A stretch of 53,300 nucleotides of DNA from Flavipsychrobacter sp. (GTDB lineage Bacteria; Bacteroidota; Bacteroidia; Chitinophagales; Chitinophagaceae): NCBI GenBank assembly GCA_016786565.1, contig JAEUVY010000016.1:1-53300 (forward strand), written 5' to 3'. Made by a program: the position numbers and the translations under genes. The first letter of the stretch is position 1, and every line of letters starts with the position of its first letter. Under the pieces are notes generated by a model. That model was not told the origin of the DNA. It made no database searches and was given only the letters and a program-made list of their open reading frames with translations. Of this stretch, positions 26,545 through 35,154 are shown piece after piece.

Positions 26545-27658
26545 TGTCGGTAAAAGTGATCTGAACCGCAGTTGCCGATGCTACGTCTGTCTTTATGAGT
26601 GTCAGCAGTTTCTGCACTTCTTTGTAGGCGGCATCGACTGTTGCCGGTTGGCCTGAAAACGAAGAAGACATAGGGTCGCTTATCTGCTGCAGTGCGGAAA
26701 TTGTAATGTCGAACTGGGCCAGTACATCGGCATTCAGTGTTTCCTTTTTCAGTGCTTTAAGGTAGTCGGCCAGTCCGCGGCCGCTGGTGTTGCCGGTGTA
26801 CACTTTCTTCAGCGATGTGATGTTTTCCTTTGCCAATGCGGCTGATATCCCTGCATAGTATCCCTCGCATTTATCGGGGAAAGTGGTGCCGTTTGAAGCC
26901 TTTCCCATTGGCCATCCTATGCGAGGGCCTTTTGTCATATCTAATTGATAAGCAAGCTGATTGACAATGTTACCTATAGGGCTACCTACGTTGGTTTTGG
27001 TGTTGGCAATGAATTCTGCCCGGTAGGTTGGCCATGCTGCCACAACGCCATCGACGAGTGTAGTGAGGCGGCTCAATACATCGTTTACATACTTAATGCG
27101 TGCGGCGGTGTTGGTGCTGAATTTGCCTGCTGCTCCCGTTGCGAAGTAGAGGTAGCCCAGGGCCGGGAAGCCCTGTGAGTAGAGAACGCTGCGGCTGTTG
27201 GTAGCAAGGTTGTAGGTGCCGGATGATATATTATTTTCTATGGTAGTGGTGTCAACAGAGAAGCCTGTCAGTTGTCCGGCGGTAGCGAAACTGTAATCGA
27301 TACCACCTGCGTAATTCGCATATATGTCGAGCAGGGCAGTCTCGGCAGGACCGAACTGAAAGGCAACCACACGTTGATATTGCAGGTAGGCATTTTTGAA
27401 CGCGTCCTTCAATGGTGCCTGTGTGGCATCGGATGGGGAATTGACAAATGCGTCGGAAGCTGTTTTGAGTTTAGCCAGTTCCGATTGCAATGACTTATAA
27501 CCGGGAACGATCATATTATCGGCATAGTCGGCCAGCATTGCCGCCTTGTCGAAAGTGTCGCTGTTTTGGGTGGTGTTGTCGTTTGGTTTGTTGCAGGCGT
27601 AGAATGCCCCCGTCAGCACGGTAAATGCGATAAATATGGCAATTATTCTTCTATTCAC
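26531..27658 (-). CDS. Imelysin-family lipoprotein (peptidase M75-like)
   Basis: 375 residues from a GTG at 27658. Lipoprotein signal ends at Cys22 (TGAFYACNK), so it is anchored in a membrane facing the periplasm or outside. The imelysin duplicated-helix fold is indicated by YLQYQRVVAFQFGPAETALL (91-110), RSVLYSQGFPALGYLYF (156-172) and the later YQLDMTKGPRIGWPMG. The conserved GxHxxE metal motif of the family is replaced by GFPALG at 163-168, so the His and Glu are missing. Imelysins such as EfeO, IrpA and the algal/haem-linked members act in iron uptake. Second gene of the operon; stop overlaps HTTM by 14 bp. A TAATTTTG box at 27663-27670 could give extra, nearly leaderless transcripts. 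Confidence 0.88.
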   Translation of the reverse strand: MNRRIIAIFIAFTVLTGAFYACNKPNDNTTQNSDTFDKAAMLADYADNMIVPGYKSLQSELAKLKTASDAFVNSPSDATQAPLKDAFKNAYLQYQRVVAFQFGPAETALLDIYANYAGGIDYSFATAGQLTGFSVDTTTIENNISSGTYNLATNSRSVLYSQGFPALGYLYFATGAAGKFSTNTAARIKYVNDVLSRLTTLVDGVVAAWPTYRAEFIANTKTNVGSPIGNIVNQLAYQLDMTKGPRIGWPMGKASNGTTFPDKCEGYYAGISAALAKENITSLKKVYTGNTSGRGLADYLKALKKETLNADVLAQFDITISALQQISDPMSSSFSGQPATVDAAYKEVQKLLTLIKTDVASATAVQITFTDNDGD

Positions 27659-27693
27659 AGGGCAAAATTAAACATTGTGTACGGAATGACCGT

Positions 27694-27730
27694 CAAATTC
27701 CCGTCAGTGATTCAGGCCGACGGGAATTTG
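27694..27730 (-). other. Intra-operon inverted repeat
   Basis: Perfect 12-bp arms CAAATTCCCGTC (27694-27705) and GACGGGAATTTG (27719-27730) with a 13-nt loop lie in the 85-bp gap between the DUF4856 and imelysin genes. No T-run follows on the minus strand. It may be a partial terminator, an RNA stabiliser for the upstream gene, or a binding site. Confidence 0.6.
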
Positions 27731-27743
27731 ATAGTAAAAGATA

Positions 27744-28829
27744 TTATAAACCGTAAGTGTTTTTGAGTATGTTCTGAGCTGTCACGAGGTCGGTGAACCC
27801 GGCCTGGTTGATGAGGTCATAATAGTCTTTTGATATTATGTTTTTGAGGGTGGTGAGGTCTGACGCTGAAAGTTTGCTACCGGCAGAGCGATATTGCAGT
27901 GCCAATATGAAGCCAAAACCTTCGGACAGGGCGTGGAACTGTGTGCCCAGATTGCCGACTGCCGAAGATGCTGTAGGCGATGTTACATAGTACAATGCAG
28001 CGGCAGCAGCCAGTTGTTCCCATTTTGCCATAATGGTGTCGGCCTGTGCATTGCGCACGGTTTTGTCGTAGGCACCTATAGCGGCACGGCCTTTCAGGAA
28101 CGCGGCGAACAGCGTGCCGCCGGCTTTAATAGATTTGCCACGCTCGGCCAGGTAGCCACCCCACAGAAGCGGTCGGTCGGCCATTGTGCTTGTATACGTT
28201 TTAGATGTGTCATAGTCTTTCGGCACGGCCAGGTAGCCGAATGCCTCATCCCACGCTGCCTGGGCTGTAGCGGTGTCTTTCGGGTCCATTGCCTTAACCG
28301 ATGCCAGCAGGCGCATAGCTTCTTTGAAGAAGAGGCTACCCATTACGCCTTTTGTATATGCCTGACTGTATTCGAGTCCGCGTGGGCCTACAATGATCTT
28401 GTTGGTGCCACGGGGAACGAAGCCACCGGTGCCTTGTGTGGCCGTGGTGCCGTTGTTATAAATAATAGAGCTGTCAACATACGATTTATAAAGGGCTGCA
28501 TCTGACATGGGGGTAGTAATGTTGATGCCTGATGTGTTCAATGACGCATCAGTATAGGGGCTGTTCGTATTGTTCCAGAGGTTGTTCGCCTTGGTCTGGT
28601 CCAGCGCAACAAGGGTAGTGCCGTTGTTGGCTGTTTTCAGGTAGGTGTCCAGTTCCACCGCCATTTTCACGCGCTGTGTAGAAGAAGTATAGTTGGCGTT
28701 GCCGAAATTGTAGGTAGTGGGTGTAGTGTATGCTTTTACGTCGGGGTCTGTATTCTTGTCTTTTTTACAGGATGTGACGGATGCCGCCAGGGTCATTAAT
28801 GCGGCTGCGGGAAGGTAGTATGATCTCAT
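27744..28829 (-). CDS. DUF4856-like lipoprotein
   Basis: 361 residues from the ATG at 28829; the frame reads upstream, but only this start gives a lipoprotein signal (MRSYYLPAAALMTLAASVTSC, Cys21) and it follows the -7 box. The mature protein is helical, with EYSQAYTKGVMGSLFF, EAFGYLAVPKDYD and LSEGFGFILALQYRS. This order fits the DUF4856 family of Bacteroidota surface lipoproteins. From memory such proteins are found next to imelysins and TonB receptors. It is the first gene of the operon that ends with the FecA-like receptor, so a role in metal capture is inferred, not shown. Confidence 0.82.
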   Translation of the reverse strand: MRSYYLPAAALMTLAASVTSCKKDKNTDPDVKAYTTPTTYNFGNANYTSSTQRVKMAVELDTYLKTANNGTTLVALDQTKANNLWNNTNSPYTDASLNTSGINITTPMSDAALYKSYVDSSIIYNNGTTATQGTGGFVPRGTNKIIVGPRGLEYSQAYTKGVMGSLFFKEAMRLLASVKAMDPKDTATAQAAWDEAFGYLAVPKDYDTSKTYTSTMADRPLLWGGYLAERGKSIKAGGTLFAAFLKGRAAIGAYDKTVRNAQADTIMAKWEQLAAAAALYYVTSPTASSAVGNLGTQFHALSEGFGFILALQYRSAGSKLSASDLTTLKNIISKDYYDLINQAGFTDLVTAQNILKNTYGL

Positions 28830-28847
28830 TTGTTTCTGATTTTGACA

Positions 28848-28855
28848 CAAATGTA
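28848..28855 (-). promoter_or_regulatory. -7 box of the uptake operon
   Basis: On the minus strand TACATTTG matches TAnnTTTG exactly and lies 18 bp upstream of the ATG at 28829. There is no TTG 19-21 bp further up; two direct repeats take that place. Confidence 0.7.
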
Positions 28856-28876
28856 GATGGGCCGCCCCGGCCAGGC

Positions 28877-28915
28877 TTTTACAATCGGGAAAATGCAATT
28901 TTACAATCGGGAAAA
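28877..28915 (-). promoter_or_regulatory. Two 17-bp direct repeats, candidate activator site
   Basis: On the minus strand TTTTCCCGATTGTAAAA occurs twice without mismatch, at 28899-28915 and 28877-28893, with a 5-bp spacer (22-bp period, two helical turns). The proximal copy ends 21 bp from the -7 box, about where a -33 box would be. Direct repeats with this period are typical of LytTR-type response regulators. Confidence 0.75.
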
Positions 28916-28926
28916 ACTAACCGGCA

Positions 28927-29115
28927 CTATTTCGACGCTCTTTTTCTGTTTATATAACGGGTGATCAGGTAGAGACCGGAAATGTATAATATTCCTGCAG
29001 CAACGGCTGTGCCAAGGTTGTAAACAACAGTCCTCTCCCTGAAAAAAGCGAAATGATTAACGAGGAACAGGATCACCGTATAGGTAACGAACTGGATAAC
29101 GTAGGAATTCTTCAT
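28927..29115 (-). CDS. Small membrane protein, two helices
   Basis: 62 residues: MKNSYVIQFVTYTVILFLVNH, a short charged loop (FRERTVV), then a second helix (NLGTAVAAGILYISGLYLI) and a basic C terminus (RYINRKRASK). The positive-inside rule places both loop and tail in the cytoplasm or suggests N-in/C-in topology. No family recognised. It starts 7 bp after the end of the next gene upstream, so they form a two-gene unit; its stop lies 11 bp before the direct repeats of the next operon. Confidence 0.6.
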   Translation of the reverse strand: MKNSYVIQFVTYTVILFLVNHFAFFRERTVVYNLGTAVAAGILYISGLYLITRYINRKRASK

Positions 29116-29122
29116 GTATATA

Positions 29123-29506
29123 TTATCCGGGTGAAATGTGATTGCGCTCCATTTGGTGTTCCCGGCCGTCGGTGAGTGTGTATTTAATAATACCGGCGGC
29201 AGCCTGGGTCAGCACGAAGATCGCAAACGTGAAAAGTACCATTTTTTGCCTGGACCTCAGCAGAAAGAAAACGGCCATCAATAATAACAGCCCGTCTGCA
29301 ATGCTGCAACACGTATAAAATACTTTGGCCTCCTGCGGGCTGAGGATGCTACCCGCGCTGCCGTCCCACCCGGTGCGCATTACCAATAGGGTGGTCTGTA
29401 TGTCTGAAACGCAAATGAGCGCGATGACCAATACCAATCCGATCGCCGAAACACGTATGAAGCGGTTCTCGCTATCCGGGCTTATATCGTTATCATCGTG
29501 GTACAT
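29123..29506 (-). CDS. Small membrane protein, three helices
   Basis: 127 residues. Polar acidic N terminus (MYHDDNDISPDSENR), then helices at about 18-38 (VSAIGLVLVIALICVSDIQ), 66-85 (CCSIADGLLLLMAVFFLL) and 90-110 (MVLFTFAIFVLTQAAAGII), ending in a polar tail. I do not recognise the family. Divergent from lon with 142 bp between starts, and coupled to the 62-residue gene that follows. Confidence 0.6.
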   Translation of the reverse strand: MYHDDNDISPDSENRFIRVSAIGLVLVIALICVSDIQTTLLVMRTGWDGSAGSILSPQEAKVFYTCCSIADGLLLLMAVFFLLRSRQKMVLFTFAIFVLTQAAAGIIKYTLTDGREHQMERNHISPG

Positions 29507-29635
29507 AGATTCTATTGTACATTTTGTCTTAAAAAACGTAGTATCCGGTCAATTTACTGCAATAATTGCCGATTATTGTGTGTGGCACAAGTATTGCCCA
29601 TACTCATTTCCCGTAATTTAGCTAATAAATACGGA

Positions 29636-29643
29636 TAACTTTG
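29636..29643 (+). promoter_or_regulatory. -7 box very close to the lon start
   Basis: TAACTTTG matches TAnnTTTG exactly but ends only 5 bp before the ATG of lon at 29649. If used, the mRNA would be leaderless or nearly so. No proper -33 TTG. Confidence 0.4.
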
Positions 29644-29648
29644 TCATA

Positions 29649-32072
29649 ATGTCTGATAAACAATCAATGCTGGATATGCTGGTGAACCAGAGCGAACAGG
29701 AAATGGAGTTCATGCCCATCGTTCCCCTCGGCGAGGACGAGATGGATGAGGCTGAACGTGCATCGCTGCCGCAGGATCTCCCCATTATAGCACTTCGCAA
29801 TACGGTACTTTTCCCCAACGTGGTTTTACCCATCACGGTTGCCAGAGAAAAATCGGTCAAGGCAATTGCCGAGGCACAAAAGACCAACAAGTGGTTGGGC
29901 GTTATCGCTCAGCGCGACAGTAACAACGATGATCCGCAGCCGGATGATATATATGAGGTAGGTACACTGGCCAAGGTGGTGAAGCAGATAAAAATGCCTG
30001 ATGGAAACATCACGCTATTTATCATGGGCAGGATGCGCTTCAAGATAGAGAAGTACACCCAGACCGATCCCTTCTACGTAGCCAAAGTAAACTACCTGGA
30101 AGACGACTACCCAAAAAAGGATCCGAAATTCGACGCGCTCATTTCTTCTATTAAAGATTATGGCGAGCGCATAGCGCAGCAGTCGAGCAACGTACCTAAT
30201 GAGGCGGGTATCGTACTGCGCAACATAGAGCAGCAGTCGTTCCTGATGCACTTTATTGCTTCAAACATATCGTCGAAGTTGCAGGAGAAGCAGGCGATGC
30301 TGGAGGAGAACGACATTACCCTGCGTGCGGAAAAGCTGCTGCAACTGCTGCAGGCCGAACTGCAGCTGGTGGAGCTGAAGAACGAGATAACGAATAAGAC
30401 CCGGGCCGACATAGACCGTCAGCAGCGCGAGTACTTCCTGCAGCAGCAGATGAAGTCCATAAAAGAAGAACTTGGTGCCGATCCCAATGACAGGGAGATA
30501 AAAGACCTGCAGAAGCGGGCCGAGGATATGAAGTGGACCGATTCGGCAAAAGAACTTTTCAAGAAAAACATAGAGAAGCTGGAGCGTATGCACCCCAGCA
30601 CGCCCGACTATTCGGTAATATATAACCACCTCGATCTGATGCTGGACCTGCCCTGGGAAACCTATACGCAGGACAGCTACGACCTGAAGAAAGCCAAGAA
30701 GGTGCTTGATGCCGACCATTATGGTATGGAAAAGATCAAGGACCGTATACTGGAATACCTGGCGGTACTGAAGCTGAAGGGGGACATGAAGTCGCCCATC
30801 TTGTGTTTTGTGGGCCCTCCGGGTATCGGTAAGACGTCGCTGGGTCGTAGCATCGCATCGGCAATTTCGCGCAAGTATGTGCGCTTGAGCCTTGGCGGCC
30901 TGCACGACGAAAGTGAATTGCGCGGTCACCGCAAGACCTATATAGGTGCCATGCCGGGCCGCATCATACAGTCGCTCAGAAAGGTGAAATCATCCAATCC
31001 GGTGTTCATTCTCGATGAGGTGGACAAGATAGGTAAGGATTTCCGTGGCGACCCAAGCTCGGCGTTGCTGGAGATACTGGACCCCGAGCAGAACAATTCA
31101 TTCTACGATAACTACCTGGAGTTGGAATACGACCTGTCGAAGGTGTTGTTCATAGCTACCGCCAATAGCCTTGCCGACATTCAGCCGGCACTGCGCGACA
31201 GGTTGGAGATCATTCAGCTTTCCGGCTATTCGCCCGAGGAGAAAGTGGAGATAGCCAAACGCCACCTGATACCCAAGCAGAAAGAAATGCACGGACTGCT
31301 TAAGGTGCCATTGAAGTTCCCTGACAAAGTGATCCTCAAGATCATTCAGGAGTATACCCGTGAAAGCGGTGTGCGCGAACTGGACAGGCTGATGGCGGGT
31401 ATGATGCGATCGGTTGCCAAGCAGGTAGCCATGGAAGAAGAAGTGGCACCACAGGTCACCGATGGAAAAGTAGAAGAGGTGTTGGGTAAACCAAGGTTCA
31501 CCAACGATATATATATAAAGGGGCATCCGGCGGGTGTGGTTGTAGGACTGGCATGGACAGCGGTAGGTGGAGATATCCTGTTTATTGAAACATCTTTGTC
31601 AAAGGGTAAGGGTGTAGTGACGCTGACCGGTAACCTGGGTACGGTAATGAAGGAAAGCGCCACTGCGGCATTGTCGTATCTGCGTGCGCATGCAGCCGAC
31701 TTCAACATCGATCCTATGCGTTTTGACGAGACCAATATTCACCTCCATGTGCCCGAAGGGGCCGTGCCTAAGGACGGACCGAGTGCGGGTATCACGATGC
31801 TAACGTCACTGGCATCAGCATTTACGGGTCGCAGGGTGAAGCCGTTCCTTGCTATGACAGGAGAGATCACGTTGCGTGGTCAGGTATTGCCGGTCGGTGG
31901 CATAAAGGAAAAGATACTTGCCGCCAAGCGCGCAGGTATCAAGGACATCATTATGTGCCGTCAGAACGAAAAAGACGTAGAAGAGGTGAGCGAACACTAC
32001 ATTAAAGGGCTTCGGTTCCACTATGTGGACCAGGCCAATGAAGTGCTGGACCTCGCTTTGCTGAAGAAATAG
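29649..32072 (+). CDS. lon: ATP-dependent protease Lon
   Basis: 807 residues, full length. N-terminal substrate-binding domain (about 40-240, [21 protein letters not shown]), a helical linker, AAA+ module with Walker A GPPGIGKT (Gly389 to Thr396, Lys395) and Walker [11 protein letters not shown], then the protease domain. The catalytic dyad is Ser712 (PKDGPSAG) and Lys755 ([11 protein letters not shown]), 43 residues apart as in E. coli Lon. Degrades damaged and short-lived regulatory proteins in the cytoplasm. The acidic stretch at 28-37 ([10 protein letters not shown]) before the N domain is typical for Bacteroidota versions. Monocistronic, with its own terminator at 32099. Confidence 0.98.
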   Translation: MSDKQSMLDMLVNQSEQEMEFMPIVPLGEDEMDEAERASLPQDLPIIALRNTVLFPNVVLPITVAREKSVKAIAEAQKTNKWLGVIAQRDSNNDDPQPDDIYEVGTLAKVVKQIKMPDGNITLFIMGRMRFKIEKYTQTDPFYVAKVNYLEDDYPKKDPKFDALISSIKDYGERIAQQSSNVPNEAGIVLRNIEQQSFLMHFIASNISSKLQEKQAMLEENDITLRAEKLLQLLQAELQLVELKNEITNKTRADIDRQQREYFLQQQMKSIKEELGADPNDREIKDLQKRAEDMKWTDSAKELFKKNIEKLERMHPSTPDYSVIYNHLDLMLDLPWETYTQDSYDLKKAKKVLDADHYGMEKIKDRILEYLAVLKLKGDMKSPILCFVGPPGIGKTSLGRSIASAISRKYVRLSLGGLHDESELRGHRKTYIGAMPGRIIQSLRKVKSSNPVFILDEVDKIGKDFRGDPSSALLEILDPEQNNSFYDNYLELEYDLSKVLFIATANSLADIQPALRDRLEIIQLSGYSPEEKVEIAKRHLIPKQKEMHGLLKVPLKFPDKVILKIIQEYTRESGVRELDRLMAGMMRSVAKQVAMEEEVAPQVTDGKVEEVLGKPRFTNDIYIKGHPAGVVVGLAWTAVGGDILFIETSLSKGKGVVTLTGNLGTVMKESATAALSYLRAHAADFNIDPMRFDETNIHLHVPEGAVPKDGPSAGITMLTSLASAFTGRRVKPFLAMTGEITLRGQVLPVGGIKEKILAAKRAGIKDIIMCRQNEKDVEEVSEHYIKGLRFHYVDQANEVLDLALLKK

Positions 32073-32098
32073 TATTTCGGGTCGATCCCGATATCAGG

Positions 32099-32131
32099 GC
32101 CGGATATTCTCACAGAGTATCCGGCTTTTTT
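32099..32131 (+). terminator. Rho-independent terminator of lon
   Basis: GCCGGATA (32099-32106) pairs with TATCCGGC (32118-32125), 11-nt loop, followed by six T. It lies 26 bp after the lon stop and ends just before the converging glycosyltransferase gene. Confidence 0.9.
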
Positions 32132-32135
32132 GCGT

Positions 32136-32966
32136 TTACAGCATTTTACGTTTCGCCCATGCACGGAAGCGTTCCCATGCTAATCCGTCGGGTTCTGTGA
32201 GCGGACCGGTGAACGGTGTGCCGCGGCGGATATAATATTTATTGAAGGTAGACTGGTTGATGCCCCATTTCATGAGGAATTGCTTGCGGCCATCGTTCTT
32301 CTTGATGCGCAGCGTGGATTTCGACTGGAAGTGATACACCCTGCTTTTGCCTATTCCCTTAAACAGTCTGCATCCTGCCTGCCACATCTTCATAGAGAAG
32401 TCGTCATCGCTGCTCACGCCGGGGCTTAGTTCAATGCTGTACCCCCCGGTTATCAGCCAGTATTTGCGGTGCACAATGGTTGGTGGCCATGTCGATCCGG
32501 TCCAGTCGTGCATCTCAATGTTGTTGCATTCCTTTAGCAGATCGGCCTCGCGGAAGGTCTCAATGGTCTGTCCGTAATCGTGGTGTATGACGCAGGGGTT
32601 GTGGTAGTTGATAGGCTCTATCATGGTGCTGGAGAACATAAAGGCATCGGTTCCTGCGGCCTTTATTTCGTTGGCTATATGCACATCCCACCGGGGGCAC
32701 ACATACATGTCATCGTTCATGTACACAATATAGTCGTGTTTTGCCAGCCCTCCGGCCTCATTTACGGCCTTGCAGATGCCCGCATTTTCGGGTGTCCAGG
32801 AGTGGTCTATCTGTTGTTCTTTTGCCCACTGAAGGGTGCCGTCGCTGCCGTCGTTGATATGGAGGATGACCTGGTGGTTGAATGCAGAGTTTTTTCTGAT
32901 GCTGTCCACACACAATCGGGCAAATGCCAGATTATTCCAGGTAGGTATGATAATTGAGAGCTGCAA
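32136..32966 (-). CDS. Family 2 glycosyltransferase
   Basis: 276 residues, starting at a TTG (32966) that gives the standard N terminus MQLSIIIPTWNN. The GT-A fold is indicated by INDGSDGT (37-44), the nucleotide-sugar region PENAGICKAVNEA and the metal site YMNDDMYV (the DxD equivalent). A later TGSTWPP...VSSDDDFSMKMW block supplies the usual ED/DD acceptor-side motif. No membrane segments, so it is a cytoplasmic or peripheral enzyme. The sugar and acceptor cannot be inferred, since no polysaccharide cluster surrounds it; it is a lone gene between lon and purA. Confidence 0.9.
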   Translation of the reverse strand: MQLSIIIPTWNNLAFARLCVDSIRKNSAFNHQVILHINDGSDGTLQWAKEQQIDHSWTPENAGICKAVNEAGGLAKHDYIVYMNDDMYVCPRWDVHIANEIKAAGTDAFMFSSTMIEPINYHNPCVIHHDYGQTIETFREADLLKECNNIEMHDWTGSTWPPTIVHRKYWLITGGYSIELSPGVSSDDDFSMKMWQAGCRLFKGIGKSRVYHFQSKSTLRIKKNDGRKQFLMKWGINQSTFNKYYIRRGTPFTGPLTEPDGLAWERFRAWAKRKML

Positions 32967-33146
32967 GCGGAAGTATCGGTTTGAAGTGTCAAAAGTAGAA
33001 ATAGCAGTGGAAAAACGGCAATAATTTGTGTTGTACCTCTGGTTCGGGAGCTTTTAGGGCTATCGCGCCCCGCGGAGTAGCCGCCAAATGGACAATATCT
33101 GACATCTGTCGGGCTAAGTATTTTTTACTTTTCAGTATTGAAGTTT

Positions 33147-33154
33147 TACTTTTG
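33147..33154 (+). promoter_or_regulatory. -7 box of purA
   Basis: TACTTTTG matches TAnnTTTG exactly, 52 bp before the chosen purA ATG. The rest of the 227-bp gap upstream shows no gene. Confidence 0.45.
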
Positions 33155-33205
33155 AAGTTTGATATTTATTAAACATCCGGCAATGCCGGAAAAATGATCA
33201 CTAAC

Positions 33206-34474
33206 ATGATAGATGTTTTGCTGGGTTTGCAGTGGGGCGATGAAGGGAAAGGTAAGATAGTAGATTTTCTTGCCGGTCAGTATGATATTATCGCGAGGTT
33301 TCAGGGTGGGCCGAATGCAGGTCATACGCTGTACCTGAACGGCGAGAAAGTGGTGCTTCACACCATTCCTTCGGGGGTGTTTCAGACCAACTGTCTCAAC
33401 CTGATAGGTAATGGTGTCGTTATCGATCCGGTGACGCTTGGTAAAGAGATAGACAAGATATTGCCGTTGTGTCCCGATCTGTTGAAGCGTTTGTTCGTTT
33501 CTCAGAAAGCGCACCTCATTCTGCCTACCCATCGTGCGCTTGATGCAGCGTCAGAAGCGGCTAAGGGTGCTGACAAGATAGGATCTACACTAAAAGGAAT
33601 AGGACCTGCATACATGGACAAGACCGGAAGGAATGGTCTGCGTGTGGGGGATATTCTGACCCATAATTTCAAAGAGAAGTACGACAAGCTTACCCAGAAA
33701 CACAAGCAGATGCTGCGCCAGTATGGTGGCACACCTATTGAGTGGGAACAGTGGGAGCAGCCATTCTTTGAGGCAGTGGAGCGTATGCGCTTCCTGCAGA
33801 TAGTGAATGCCGAGTATTGGCTCGACAATCACCTGAAGGCAGGCAAGAAGATTTTGGCTGAGGGTGCACAGGGCAGCATGCTGGATATAGATTTCGGTAC
33901 CTATCCTTTCGTAACCTCGTCCAATACTATTGCGGCGGGTGTGTGCAGTGGTCTGGGTGTTCCGCCTTCGGCTGTGGGCGATGTGTATGGTATCACCAAG
34001 GCATATTGTACCCGTGTAGGTGGCGGACCATTCCCTACCGAATTGGAAGATGAGACAGGCGAATCACTACGTGCAGCAGGTCATGAGTTCGGTGCCACAA
34101 CAGGCAGGCCGCGCAGGTGTGGCTGGATAGATCTGGTGGCACTCAGGTATGCCATTATGCTCAGCGGTGTCAACAAGCTTATCATTACAAAAACCGATGT
34201 GCTCGATGGCTTCAGTCCGCTGAAGGCAGCTACCGCGTATTCAATATTGGGTAACGAAACACAGGAGGTTCCGTTCGATATTTGTGACGCAGATATCACA
34301 CCTGTGTATACCACCTTCAGCGGTTGGGAAAAACCTATAAGCACCTGCAGCAGTTATGACGAATTGCCGCAGTCATTCAAAGATTACTGCGACTTCATTG
34401 AAAAGTACCTCGGAACTAAGATCAGCCACATTTCCAACGGTACCGGACGCGATCAATTAATTGTCATTTCGTAA
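33206..34474 (+). CDS. purA: Adenylosuccinate synthase
   Basis: 422 residues from the ATG at 33206, which yields MIDVLLGLQWGDEGKGKIVD, the usual N terminus; an ATG four codons earlier (33194) is possible. Joins IMP and aspartate with GTP in the first step of AMP synthesis. Visible marks are the GDEGKGK phosphate loop with the catalytic Asp, NAGHTLY (His of the active site), KGIGPAYMDKTGRNGLR, GAQGSMLDIDFGTYPFVTSSN and GTGRDQ near the C terminus. Complete and ordinary. No other purine gene is adjacent. Confidence 0.97.
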   Translation: MIDVLLGLQWGDEGKGKIVDFLAGQYDIIARFQGGPNAGHTLYLNGEKVVLHTIPSGVFQTNCLNLIGNGVVIDPVTLGKEIDKILPLCPDLLKRLFVSQKAHLILPTHRALDAASEAAKGADKIGSTLKGIGPAYMDKTGRNGLRVGDILTHNFKEKYDKLTQKHKQMLRQYGGTPIEWEQWEQPFFEAVERMRFLQIVNAEYWLDNHLKAGKKILAEGAQGSMLDIDFGTYPFVTSSNTIAAGVCSGLGVPPSAVGDVYGITKAYCTRVGGGPFPTELEDETGESLRAAGHEFGATTGRPRRCGWIDLVALRYAIMLSGVNKLIITKTDVLDGFSPLKAATAYSILGNETQEVPFDICDADITPVYTTFSGWEKPISTCSSYDELPQSFKDYCDFIEKYLGTKISHISNGTGRDQLIVIS

Positions 34475-34558
34475 AAAAAAATTTATATAACCTCCGGCAA
34501 AAAAAATTTGGCAAATTCATCAAACTATTAAAATTTTACGGCATCAAGATTAAGAGCT

Positions 34559-35077
34559 ATGAAATCAAATACTGATAAAAAGACTCCGGCGAAAAAAAGT
34601 GCGAAACCAAGCGCGGCTCCTTCATCTAAAAAGACGTCTGCTAAAGCAAAAAAGGAAGAGCTTGATGATGAGGAAGACGATGAACTAGATGAGGCTCCGG
34701 CGAAGCCTGCGAAGAAGTCTGCAACAGCTTCCAAGAAGAAGTCTGATGACGACGACGACGATGATGAGGACGATGCGCCAAAGTCTAAAAAGGCACCGAA
34801 GAAAGCAGCTAAGAAGAAATCGGACGACGACGATGACGATGACGACGATGATGTGGATGATGACGACATGGACGATGATGATGATTTCAATAGTGACGAA
34901 GAAGATTTCGATATAGAAAAGGAATTTGAAGAGTTTGATCTGCCGAAGTCGAAAAGCAAATCACCAAAGAAAAAATCTGCTAAGGACGACGACTTTGATG
35001 TGGATGATGATTTCAAAGATCTTGGATTCTTCTCTGATGCCGGCGGCGGATTTGATGATGATGATGACGACTTCTGA
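34559..35077 (+). CDS. Alternating Lys-block / Asp-block protein, unknown function
   Basis: 172 residues made of four basic and four acidic blocks in strict alternation: basic 2-32, 46-61, 73-87, 128-142; acidic 33-45, 62-72, 73-adjacent 88-127 and 143-172. Basic blocks resemble histone H1-type tails (KKxAKK with Ala/Pro/Ser); acidic blocks contain runs of up to ten Asp. The C terminus reads GGGFDDDDDDF, acidic with a final Phe, similar in style to SSB and phage gp2.5 tails. No signal peptide or membrane helix. No family recognised; strand choice is secure because the opposite frame is only poly-Ser. An 84-bp A/T-rich leader follows purA. Probably disordered and nucleic-acid or protein binding. 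Confidence 0.75.
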   Translation: MKSNTDKKTPAKKSAKPSAAPSSKKTSAKAKKEELDDEEDDELDEAPAKPAKKSATASKKKSDDDDDDDEDDAPKSKKAPKKAAKKKSDDDDDDDDDDVDDDDMDDDDDFNSDEEDFDIEKEFEEFDLPKSKSKSPKKKSAKDDDFDVDDDFKDLGFFSDAGGGFDDDDDDF

Positions 35078-35154
35078 TCAAAAAGGAGCAATTGCACAGA
35101 AATAAAAAAAGTTACGAAATAGGTTCCGCTGATGCGGGCAGTATAAAGGCAGGG

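Noticed and set aside
34528..35097. 189-codon poly-Ser/Phe frame on the minus strand
   Set aside because: It is the reverse reading of the Asp/Lys codon runs (GAC/GAT gives TCG/ATC) of the plus-strand gene; no start context or domain.
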